In this document: positions 16,655-23,483 of the stretch, piece after piece | How positions within the stretch are numbered: position 1 is the stretch's first letter | How the letters are laid out: every line of letters begins with the position of its first letter | The notes under the pieces: generated by a model | What the model was told of the DNA's origin: nothing | The model's database searches: none | The model's input: only the letters and a program-made list of their open reading frames with translations | Source of the DNA: DATAFO01 sp046728935 | Lineage (GTDB): Bacteria > Actinomycetota > Thermoleophilia > Solirubrobacterales > 70-9 | Direction of reading: 5' to 3' | Length of the DNA: 25,688 nt | NCBI GenBank assembly: GCA_046728935.1 | Contig: JBKPFS010000072.1 | Span: forward strand, 1-25,688 | Position numbers and translations under genes: made by a program

Positions 16655-17771
16655 ATGGTCGAGGCAACGTCGAAGGAGGCCGTGGGCGCGCGGCTCGCGC
16701 AGGTTCGCGAGGGCCTGAAGCTGCTCTCGGACTACCTTTGACGTCGCTGGCCTCGAGGCCGAGGTAGGGAGGCTCGAGGCCGAGATGCAGGCGCCCGGCT
16801 TCTGGGACGACCAGGAGCGGGCAGCCGCTACGTCGGCCGCCCACGCCCGCGCCCAGAAGCGGCTCGAGACCCTGCGCTCGCTGGAGTCGGACGTCGCCGA
16901 CCTGGAGGAGCTGGTCGAGCTCGCCGACGAGGATCCCGAGATCGCCGGGGAGCTCGACTCCCAGCTCGCCTCGGTCGAGCGCAGGCTGGCGGAGCTCGAG
17001 GAGGCGCGCCTGTTCGGCGGCCGCTACGACGCCGGCGACGCGGTGGTCACGGTGCGCTCCGGCGCGGGCGGTACCGACTCGCAGGACTGGGCCGAGATGC
17101 TGCTCCGGATGTACCTCCGCTGGGCGGAGCGCAGGGGCTTCCAGGTTGAGATGAAGGAGGCCTCGGAGGGCGAGGAGGCCGGCATCAAGTCGGCGACCTT
17201 CATCGCCAGGGGCGAGAACGCCTACGGCCTCTTCGCCGCCGAGCGGGGCGTCCACCGCCTCGTCCGGATCTCGCCCTTCGACGCGCAGCGCCGACGCCAT
17301 ACGGCATTCGCCCAGGTTGACGTCGCGCCCCTGGTCGACGACGAGGTCGAGGTCGACCTCGACGAGGAAGACCTGCGGGTCGACACCTATCGCGCCTCCG
17401 GCGCCGGCGGCCAGCACGTGAACAAGACGGACTCGGCGGTGCGAATCACGCACCTGCCGACCGGGATCGTCGTCCAGTGTCAGAACGAGCGCTCGCAGGC
17501 GCAGAACAAGGCGACGGCGATGCGGCTCCTGCGCGCGCGATTGCTCGAGGAGGAAGAGCGCAGGCGCGCCCAGGAGATGGCCGCCGAGCGCGGCGAGCAG
17601 AAGGCCGCCGAGTGGGGGTCGCAGATCCGCAGCTATACGCTCCACCCCTCAACCCGGGTCAAGGACCACCGCACGGGATACGAGGTCGGCGACGCCCAGC
17701 GGGTTCTCGACGGCGACCTCGACGGGTTCGTCCGCGAGTACCTGAACCAGGCCGCTTCGGAGAGCTCGTAG
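16655..17771 (+). CDS. prfB: Peptide chain release factor 2, with programmed +1 frameshift
   Basis: RF2 recognises UGA and UAA and triggers peptide release. The gene is in two frames: 28 codons from ATG 16655 run to CTT (16736-16738) followed by TGA at 16739-16741; shifting +1 resumes at GAC 16740. The joined product is 371 residues. SDYL before and DVAGLEAEV after the shift fit the RF2 N-terminal helix, and TAC CTT TGA C is the classic slippery site at which low RF2 favours its own synthesis. The upstream SD-like stimulator is weak here. Downstream are the stop-recognition tripeptide SPF (in RISPFD) and the catalytic GGQ (in SGAGGQHVN). ATG 16655 lacks a good ribosome binding site; GTG 16643 or TTG 16652 are possible. 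FIST begins on the base after the stop. Confidence 0.95.
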
Positions 17772-18932
17772 ATGTCCGTTCAGGTGGCAGTCGGGATCTC
17801 GGAGAGCTTCGACGCGGTGGAGGCGTTCAGCGACGCCGCCGACGAGGCCGCGCGGGGCCTGGACGGCCGTTGCGATCTGGCCCTGGTGTTCGCCGGTGCG
17901 CCGCACCTGGGCCGTGGCAAGTGGATCCTCTCGGTGGTCCACGAGCGGCTCGAGCCCAGAAGCCTGATCGGTTGTGGCGCGGGTGGCGTGCTCGGCGACG
18001 GGCGGGAGATCGAGGAGGGCCCCGGGGCCGTGGTCTGGGCGCTGTCTGCTCCCGCGGCGGACATCGCCACCTACCACCTCGAGGCCGAGCCCGGCCCGGA
18101 CGGGGTCGAGCTCCGCGGCCTGTCCGGCGCCGAGGAGATCGGCGACGCCTTGATCCTGCTCGCCGACCCCTACTCGTTCAGCGCCGAGGCGCTGCTCGCG
18201 TGGCTCAACGGAGAGCGCCCGGGACTGCCGGTCCTCGGCGGCCTGGCGAGCGCCGCCGCCGCGGGCTCAGCGTCGCTGTTCCGCGACGGCGACGTGCTCG
18301 ACTCGGGCGCGGTCGCGTGCTCCCTGTCGGGCATCTCGCTGCTGCCGTGCGTTTCGCAGGGGGCGACCCCCGTGGGACCCGAGATGACGATCACGGCCGC
18401 ACACGAGAACGTGATCGAGGAGCTCGCCTCGGCTCCCGCGCTCGAGCGCCTGCGCGAGGCGATCGTCGAGTTCGACCCCGACCAGGAGCGCCTCGCGGCC
18501 GACGGCCTGATGCTCGGCCTGGTGATCGACGAGAACCAGCCCGAGTACGAGCGCGGCGACTTCCTCGTGCGCCCGATCCTCGGCGCCGAGCCCGAGGCGG
18601 GGACGATCACGCTCGGCGAGCGCGTGCGCGTCGGGCAGACCGTGCGGATGCACGTCCGCGACGGAGCCTCGGCCGACGAGGATCTGCGCCAAGCGCTTCG
18701 CGCCCAGGCTCTGGCGCTCGGGAACGACGGTGCGGCGGGAGCGCTTCTCTTCACCTGCAACGGTCGCGGCGCGCACATGTTCGACGTCCCCGATCACGAC
18801 GCCGGCGCCGTCGCGGACTCGCTCGGCGCGCCCGCGGGCGGCTTCTTCTGCGCCGGCGAGATCGGCCCCGTCGGCGGGCGCAACTACCTCCACGGGTTCA
18901 CCGCCACGATGGCCGTGTTCCCCCGCGACTAG
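17772..18932 (+). CDS. FIST domain sensor protein
   Basis: A 386-residue protein with FIST_N (about 20-205) and FIST_C (about 215-365) and no transmembrane segment or output domain. Recognisable parts are the Gly-rich start GCGAGGVLGDGREI, LPVLGGLASA in the N-domain, then GLVIDENQPEYERGDFLVR, GALLFTCNGRGAHMF and GGFFCAGEIGPVGGRNYLHGFTA in the C-domain. FIST domains are thought to sense small ligands, probably amino acids, and often accompany signalling proteins. ATG 17772 abuts the prfB stop (17771) and the gene is followed four bases later by nadC, so prfB–FIST–nadC look like one transcript. Any partner kinase or cyclase is not in this neighbourhood. Confidence 0.88.
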   Translation: MSVQVAVGISESFDAVEAFSDAADEAARGLDGRCDLALVFAGAPHLGRGKWILSVVHERLEPRSLIGCGAGGVLGDGREIEEGPGAVVWALSAPAADIATYHLEAEPGPDGVELRGLSGAEEIGDALILLADPYSFSAEALLAWLNGERPGLPVLGGLASAAAAGSASLFRDGDVLDSGAVACSLSGISLLPCVSQGATPVGPEMTITAAHENVIEELASAPALERLREAIVEFDPDQERLAADGLMLGLVIDENQPEYERGDFLVRPILGAEPEAGTITLGERVRVGQTVRMHVRDGASADEDLRQALRAQALALGNDGAAGALLFTCNGRGAHMFDVPDHDAGAVADSLGAPAGGFFCAGEIGPVGGRNYLHGFTATMAVFPRD

Positions 18933-18936
18933 CGCC

Positions 18937-19797
18937 GTGGAGGTCGACGACGCGGTCCGCGAGCTCGTCGCGCGAGCGCTCGCGGAGGACATCGGGGCGG
19001 GCGATCTCACCTCGAACGCGGTGGTCCCTGCCGACGCGCGCTCCCGGGCGCGGATCGTGCAGAAGGAGCCGGGCGTTCTGTTCGGACTCGCGGCGGCGGC
19101 GGAGACGCTCGCCCAGGCGGGGGCGGACGCCTTCGAGGCGCTCGCGCCCGAGGGCGTGTGGCGGGAGTCGCCCGCCGAGGTCGCGCTGGTCAGCGGCCCG
19201 GCCCGCGCGCTGCTCGCGGGCGAACGGACCGCCCTCAATCTCCTCTGCCACCTCTCCGGTGTTGCCACGCTGACCGCCCGCTTCGTCGCCGTGGTGCGCG
19301 GAACCGCGGTGGAGATCCTCGACACCCGCAAGACGACCCCCGGCCTGCGGGCGCTGGAGAAGGCGGCGGTGGCGGCCGGCGGCGGCCGCAACCACCGCGC
19401 CGGGCTCGACGACGCGATCCTGATCAAGGAGAACCACGCCGCCATCGCCGGCGGGGTGGCGGCGGCGATCCGTCGCGCCCGCGAGTTCGCACCCGGCCAG
19501 GAGGTCGAGGTGGAGTGCGCGGACCTGGATGAGGTTCGCGAGGCCCTCGCCGAGGGCGCCGACCGCCTGCTCCTCGACAACATGTCGCCGAGCGAGCTCC
19601 GCGCGGCGGTCGCCGAGCGCGATCGGGCGGGCGGGAGTCCGCCCCGGACGCTCGAGGCATCCGGCGGGGTCTCCCTGGACAACGTCGGCGAGGTCGCGGC
19701 GACCGGGGTCGACATGGTCTCCATCGGCGCGCTCACCCACTCGGCGCCGGCCCTCGACCTGAGCGCGACCCTCGAGCCGCTGGATCGTCGTAGATAG
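18937..19797 (+). CDS. nadC: Nicotinate-nucleotide pyrophosphorylase (carboxylating)
   Basis: A 286-residue quinolinate phosphoribosyltransferase. It makes nicotinate mononucleotide from quinolinate and PRPP in de novo NAD synthesis. GTG 18937 follows the FIST stop by four bases. Family motifs are LAEDIGAGDLTSNAVV near the N-terminus, ALNLLCHLSGVAT, then EILDTRKTTPGLRALEKAAV and GGGRNHRAGLDDAILIKENH, ending with LEASGGVSLDNV and GVDMVSIGALTHS. It is full length. nadA is encoded about 1.7 kb downstream in a separate transcription unit, and no nadB lies in the window. Confidence 0.96.
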   Translation: MEVDDAVRELVARALAEDIGAGDLTSNAVVPADARSRARIVQKEPGVLFGLAAAAETLAQAGADAFEALAPEGVWRESPAEVALVSGPARALLAGERTALNLLCHLSGVATLTARFVAVVRGTAVEILDTRKTTPGLRALEKAAVAAGGGRNHRAGLDDAILIKENHAAIAGGVAAAIRRAREFAPGQEVEVECADLDEVREALAEGADRLLLDNMSPSELRAAVAERDRAGGSPPRTLEASGGVSLDNVGEVAATGVDMVSIGALTHSAPALDLSATLEPLDRRR

Positions 19798-19800
19798 GGT
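19795..19800 (+). promoter_or_regulatory. -10 box TAGGGT, probable leaderless start
   Basis: TAGGGT ends six bases before ATG 19807, the same hexamer found before the propeller gene. The spacing puts the transcription start on the ATG. TCGAGC 17 bases upstream is only a weak -35. The gene could alternatively be read from the nadC transcript. Confidence 0.4.
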
Positions 19801-19806
19801 GCGCGC

Positions 19807-20328
19807 ATGGCGGTGAGCGAGGAGCTGCAACGCAAGCGCGAGGCGCTCGTGATCGAGCACATGGAGAGCGAGAACCGGCACGACTACGACGCCACGATCG
19901 AGACCTTCGACCATCCCCGCTACGAGCTGATCGGCACCGGCGACGTCTTCGACGGTCGCGAGGATGTCGCCCGCTACTTCCAGGAGACCCGGACGGCGTT
20001 CCCCGACCAGCGCAACGAGCTCCTCGCCCTCCACCACTCCGACGACGCCGTCCTCGTCGAGGCGATGCTCTACGGGACCCACGAGGGCCCGTTTCGCGGC
20101 CTGCCCGCCACGGGGCGCAGCTTCGAGATGCGCTTCTGCGCCGTGTTCGTCTTCGACGACGATCGCCTCGTCTGCGAGCGCGTCTACTTCGACTCGGCGA
20201 CGATCCTCCGGCAGCTCGGAATCGCCCACGACCCACTCACCCTCACGGGCAGGATCGCGACGATCTTCAACCACCCGCTGACGATCGGCCAGGCCCTCGC
20301 GAGGCAGCTAACCCGCCGGGGCGCCTGA
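19807..20328 (+). CDS. SnoaL-like / ester-cyclase-like protein
   Basis: A 173-residue soluble protein of the SnoaL-like NTF2 fold. It starts with a helical segment (RKREALVIEHMESENRHDYD) and continues with TIETFDHPRYELIGTG, DVFDGREDVARYFQETRTAFPD and FVFDDDRLVCERVYFDSATILRQLG, the standard SnoaL polyketide-cyclase signature. It is longer than the SnoaL protein at 8487-8876 because of a C-terminal segment after residue 145. The reaction and substrate are unknown. It sits between nadC and a convergent DNA glycosylase gene and ends just before a strong hairpin. Confidence 0.8.
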   Translation: MAVSEELQRKREALVIEHMESENRHDYDATIETFDHPRYELIGTGDVFDGREDVARYFQETRTAFPDQRNELLALHHSDDAVLVEAMLYGTHEGPFRGLPATGRSFEMRFCAVFVFDDDRLVCERVYFDSATILRQLGIAHDPLTLTGRIATIFNHPLTIGQALARQLTRRGA

Positions 20329-20330
20329 AG

Positions 20331-20388
20331 CCCGCGGCTCGTACAGCGCGGCTCCAGCGCGCACGACGCCGCCGGTACGAGCCGCGGG
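20331..20388. terminator. Hairpin between convergent genes, probable bidirectional terminator
   Basis: CCCGCGGCTCGTAC (20331-20344) and GTACGAGCCGCGGG (20375-20388) are a perfect 14-bp inverted repeat around a 30-base GC-rich loop. It lies exactly between the stop of the SnoaL-like gene (20328) and the stop of the minus-strand glycosylase gene (20392), where a shared terminator would be expected. A T-rich tail is not obvious. Confidence 0.7.
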
Positions 20389-20391
20389 AAT

Positions 20392-21240
20392 TCACTTCAA
20401 TAGCCGGGAGAGCCGGCGGTCCTTCAGCACGCGGCCGCCGGTCTGCTCCTCCGGGCAGTAGTTCGTCTGGTGCTCGGCGAAGTAGACGGCCTCGATCGTC
20501 GCCCCGCAGCGAGGACAGGGCTCGCCCTCGCGCTTGTGGACCTTCAGGGGCATTGGCAGCTTGTCCGGCACCTGGTCGCCGATCACCTCCTCATAGTGGT
20601 CGATCGCGTCGCCCAACACCGCCAGCGCGTCGTAGAGGCGCTCGATCTCCTCGCCCTCCAACTCGGTGCACTTCTTGAACGGCGAGAGCCTGGCCTCCCA
20701 GAGGATCTCGTCGACCCAGGAGCGGCCGATGCCCGCGAGCGCGCGCTGATCGCGCAGCAGCGGATGAAGATGTCGCGGCTGATCGAGTGCCCGCTCGAGC
20801 TCCGGTAGCGGCGGCGCCGGCCAGGCCTCCGGACCGAGGGTCTTCACCATCTCGTCGTCCCCGACGTCGCCCGAGGGCATCAGCTTGGCCCAGGCGCGCT
20901 GCTTGGTGCCGAACTCGCGCAGGCGGAGCTCGCGGCCGTCCGCGATCCGGATGAGCACCCGGGAGCGTCGGTCCTTCAGCGTGGCGCGCTTCTCGTACGC
21001 CTGAAGGCGGCCCGCGGACATCAGGTGGACGAGGAGGGACAGGCCGCCGGTAAAGTCGACGACAGGCATCTTGCCCACCCTCCAGATCCGCTCGAGGCGC
21101 CGGCCGGCGAGCTCGGAGAGGGGCGGGTTGACGCTCTTCATCGCCACCATCCCCGGCGCGACGGCCGACTCGACCTCCGCGCCGGCGAGCGCGGCGCCGA
21201 GCCGGCGTGCGGTGATCTCGACCTCGGGCAACTCGGGCAT
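20392..21240 (-). CDS. Fpg/Nei family DNA glycosylase (divergent, altered zinc finger)
   Basis: A 282-residue base-excision repair glycosylase/AP lyase. MPELPEVEI gives the catalytic N-terminal Pro and Glu, K57 (in RVGKMPVV) fits the beta-elimination lysine, and LLVHLMSAGRL matches the family core. Two family positions differ. The helix-two-turn-helix Asn (GIGNIY in classical Fpg) is GIGRSW. The C-terminal zinc finger has CPRC and one later Cys, but the expected CxxC is CPEEQ, so the fourth ligand is missing. The usual intercalating Arg region also differs (EHQTNYC). It may be an Fpg/Nei paralogue with changed lesion preference rather than MutM itself. It is the only minus-strand gene and is divergent from nadA across a 235-base gap. 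Confidence 0.85.
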   Translation of the reverse strand: MPELPEVEITARRLGAALAGAEVESAVAPGMVAMKSVNPPLSELAGRRLERIWRVGKMPVVDFTGGLSLLVHLMSAGRLQAYEKRATLKDRRSRVLIRIADGRELRLREFGTKQRAWAKLMPSGDVGDDEMVKTLGPEAWPAPPLPELERALDQPRHLHPLLRDQRALAGIGRSWVDEILWEARLSPFKKCTELEGEEIERLYDALAVLGDAIDHYEEVIGDQVPDKLPMPLKVHKREGEPCPRCGATIEAVYFAEHQTNYCPEEQTGGRVLKDRRLSRLLK

Positions 21241-21318
21241 GCACCAAAGATGACAGGGGAGAAGCTCCTCAAACCGGCGGCTCTGACGCCCGATTCGAGC
21301 GTCGGCTTCGTCCCGCCG

Positions 21319-21390
21319 GGTAAGAGCCGCCGGATTGTTTCTGGCCGGTAAGAGCCGCCGGATGGTTTCCGGGGCGGGTAAGAGCCGCCG
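21319..21390. repeat. Three tandem copies of GGTAAGAGCCGCCG between fpg-like gene and nadA
   Basis: The exact 14-mer GGTAAGAGCCGCCG occurs at 21319-21332, 21347-21360 and 21377-21390, spaced 28 and 30 bases apart. Similar linkers (GATTGTTTCTGG, GATGGTTTCCGG) separate the copies. The array ends two bases before TAAACT (21392-21397), a plausible -10 box for nadA, so the last copy lies in the -35 region. It is a candidate regulator-binding array or a dispersed intergenic repeat. Intervals are too short for CRISPR spacers. Confidence 0.65.
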
Positions 21391-21424
21391 CTAAACTGTT
21401 TCGAGTTCATTCGTCTGGTTTGAG

Positions 21425-21444
21425 GCCGGTCACAGTGGACCGGC
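21425..21444 (+). promoter_or_regulatory. Inverted repeat in the nadA leader
   Basis: GCCGGTC-ACAGTG-GACCGGC is a perfect 7-bp inverted repeat 31 bases before the nadA start and downstream of the putative -10 TAAACT (21392-21397). It may be an operator or a leader hairpin controlling NAD synthesis. No regulator is assigned. Confidence 0.4.
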
Positions 21445-21475
21445 ACGGGTCGGCGAACATCTGAGAGGAAGATCG

Positions 21476-22510
21476 ATGGCAGTCGAGCTGCCCACCGTTC
21501 AACCGATCGGTCAACCGGACCTCTCCGGCGAGGAGGCCCGCGCGCTCAGCGATGAGGTGCGGGCCCTTGCCGCGCAGCGAAACGCCGTGATCCTGGCCCA
21601 CAACTACCAGGTGCCGGAGGTCCAGGACGTCGCCGACCACATGGGCGACTCGCTCGGTCTCTCGCGCGAGGCCGCGAGCACGGACGCCGACGTGATCGTG
21701 TTCTGCGGCGTCCACTTCATGGCCGAGACCGCCTCGATCCTCTCGCCTGAGAAGACGGTCCTGATCCCCGATCCCGACGCCGGCTGCTCGCTCTCGGACT
21801 CGATCGACGCCGATCAGCTCCGCGCCTGGAAGGCCGAGCATCCGGGGGCGGTGGTGGTCATGTACGTGAATACCTCGGCCGAGGTCAAGGCCGAGACCGA
21901 CTACTGCTGCACGTCCTCGAACGCGGTGCAGGTTGTCGAGCACATCTGGCGCGAGCGCGGGCCCGAGACGGAGATCCTGTTCGGGCCCGACATGTGGCTC
22001 GGGTCCTTCGTCGCCCGCGAGACCGGCCTGGTCGACGATCCCGAGCGCTACCGGCGCTTCCACGTCTGGGACGGGGAATGCCACGTGCATGCGGGGATTC
22101 GCCCCAAGGACATCGAGCGCACCCGCGCCGAGCATCCCGAGGCCGAGTTCCTGATCCATCCCGAATGCGGTTGCTCGACCCAGGCGATGGAGTACATCGC
22201 GTCGGGGGACGTCGAGGGGGATGGCGTGCACATGCTCTCGACCTCGGGGATGCTCCGCCACGTCGAGCAGAATCCCGAAGGCGAGTTCATCGTCGCCACG
22301 GAGACCGGCATGCTCTACCCGCTCCAGCAGGCGGCGCCGCGCGCGAAGCTCGTGGAGGCGAACCGGATGGCCTTCTGCAAGTACATGAAGATGATCACCC
22401 TGCCGAAGGTCCGCGACTCGCTGCGCGAGATGAAGGTCGAGGTGAAGGTTCGGGCCGAGATCGCTGAGCGCGCCCGGCTGCCGATTGAACGGATGGTCAG
22501 CATCAGCTAA
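21476..22510 (+). CDS. nadA: Quinolinate synthase A
   Basis: A 344-residue [4Fe-4S] enzyme that condenses iminoaspartate with dihydroxyacetone phosphate to give quinolinate. ATG 21476 has GAGAGGAAG just upstream. Motifs are VILAHNYQVPEVQDVADHMGD, FCGVHFMAETASIL, then DYCCTSSNAV, HPECGCSTQA and NRMAFCKYMKMITL. Single cysteines in the last three motifs match the cluster ligands of NadA. The chain is full length. Its upstream region holds the triple repeat and an inverted repeat, so regulation separate from nadC is likely. The redox cassette starts 48 bases downstream and may be partly co-transcribed; a functional link is not evident. Confidence 0.97.
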   Translation: MAVELPTVQPIGQPDLSGEEARALSDEVRALAAQRNAVILAHNYQVPEVQDVADHMGDSLGLSREAASTDADVIVFCGVHFMAETASILSPEKTVLIPDPDAGCSLSDSIDADQLRAWKAEHPGAVVVMYVNTSAEVKAETDYCCTSSNAVQVVEHIWRERGPETEILFGPDMWLGSFVARETGLVDDPERYRRFHVWDGECHVHAGIRPKDIERTRAEHPEAEFLIHPECGCSTQAMEYIASGDVEGDGVHMLSTSGMLRHVEQNPEGEFIVATETGMLYPLQQAAPRAKLVEANRMAFCKYMKMITLPKVRDSLREMKVEVKVRAEIAERARLPIERMVSIS

Positions 22511-22547
22511 CCGGCCACGTGCTCCGCTCCGCGTGCGCCGCGGCCGG
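22511..22547 (+). terminator. Weak hairpin between nadA and the mau-like cassette
   Basis: CCGGCC (22511-22516) can pair with GGCCGG (22542-22547) immediately after the nadA stop, with a possible inner CACG/CGTG pairing. There is no T tract. It could attenuate rather than stop transcription into the downstream cassette. Confidence 0.25.
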
Positions 22548-22558
22548 GTCTGTGAAGG

Positions 22559-23482
22559 ATGCGGCTGGATATTCTGCTGCCTGTGCTCGAGGTAGCAGGG
22601 CGTTTGATCCTCGGGGGGATCCTGGCGGGGGCCGCGATCGCCAAGCTGGCGAGCCCGCGTTCGAGCCGCGCCGCCCTGGCGACGTTCGGCGTCGACGAGC
22701 GTCGCGCCCAGGCCGTCCTCTGGGCGGCGCTGGTCGGCGCAGAGCTTGCGCTTGCCGCCGGGGTGGTCGCGGGCGTCGACGCGGCGGCCTGGCTCGCGGC
22801 GGTGCTGATGGCCACCTTCGCCGCCACGATGGTCGGGGCGATCCTGCGCGGCCGCGCGGGCGCCCCCTGCGCCTGCTTCGGCGCCCGCTCGGTCGTAGGC
22901 TGGACCGCCGTTGCGCGCAACCTGGCGATCGCCGGCGCCTTCGTCGCGCTCCCCTTCCTTCCCGGCGGCTCGTTGAGCACCGATCAGTGGCTCGGGCTGG
23001 GGGTCGGGGTCGCGCTGCTCGCGTGCGCCGGACTGGGCGTCGCCGTCCTGGCGCTCGCCCGTGAGGTAGGGATGCTGCGCCTGCGACTCGGCCCCGGTTC
23101 GGCGCTCGAGATCCGGGGCGAGGGCCCTGCCCTGGGCGCCCGCTCGGAGGTGATCGATCGCTTTGAGCCGGGACCGAGCGCCGAGCTTGCGCTCGCGGTC
23201 TTCAGCTCGGAGCGCTGTCACGTGTGCCGGTCACTGGAGCCCGCGGTCGATGCCCTGGCTGGGGAACCGACGGTCGCGGTGGAGCGCTTCGAGGAGTCGG
23301 CGGACCCCGACGTCTGGAGTGCGCTTGCGGTGCCGGGCAGTCCGTACGCGGTCGCGCTCGACCTCGCCGGCGTGGTGCTGGCGAAGGGTACCTTCAACAA
23401 CCTCGCCCAGCTCGAGAGCGTGGTCGCGACGGCGGCCCGACGGGCTGCCGAACGCGGAGCGGTCGAGGCGCTGGGTGGATAG
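22559..23482 (+). CDS. MauE-like membrane protein fused to MauD-like thioredoxin domain
   Basis: A 307-residue two-domain protein. ATG 22559 is the first possible start because TGA at 22553 closes the frame. Residues 1-172 have about five transmembrane helices in a DoxX/MauE pattern. A CACFG motif (C104, C106) after the third helix is typical of MauE redox membrane proteins. Residues about 195-290 form a thioredoxin-like domain with CHVC (C220-C223), a cis-Pro region VPGSPYAVALDLAG, and AKGTFNNLAQLES, close to the end of MauD. In methylamine-utilisation clusters MauE and MauD are separate proteins needed for disulfide formation in the light chain; here they are one polypeptide. It should pass reducing or oxidising equivalents across the membrane to the exported cysteine-rich protein encoded next, whose GTG is two bases after the stop. 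Confidence 0.85.
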   Translation: MRLDILLPVLEVAGRLILGGILAGAAIAKLASPRSSRAALATFGVDERRAQAVLWAALVGAELALAAGVVAGVDAAAWLAAVLMATFAATMVGAILRGRAGAPCACFGARSVVGWTAVARNLAIAGAFVALPFLPGGSLSTDQWLGLGVGVALLACAGLGVAVLALAREVGMLRLRLGPGSALEIRGEGPALGARSEVIDRFEPGPSAELALAVFSSERCHVCRSLEPAVDALAGEPTVAVERFEESADPDVWSALAVPGSPYAVALDLAGVVLAKGTFNNLAQLESVVATAARRAAERGAVEALGG

Positions 23483-23483
23483 C

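Noticed and set aside
16682..16684. GTG 16682 as prfB start, because AAGGAGG lies just upstream
   Set aside because: The gap to the start is only two bases, too short for efficient initiation, and it would remove part of the N-terminal helix. ATG 16655 is preferred.
16785..17771. prfB starting at ATG 16785 in one frame
   Set aside because: This drops the N-terminal residues and ignores the CTT-TGA-C frameshift signal that joins the two frames cleanly.
21319..21390. CRISPR array
   Set aside because: Only three 14-base units with 14-16 base gaps that are similar to each other; CRISPR repeats and spacers are longer and spacers are unrelated. No cas genes are present.
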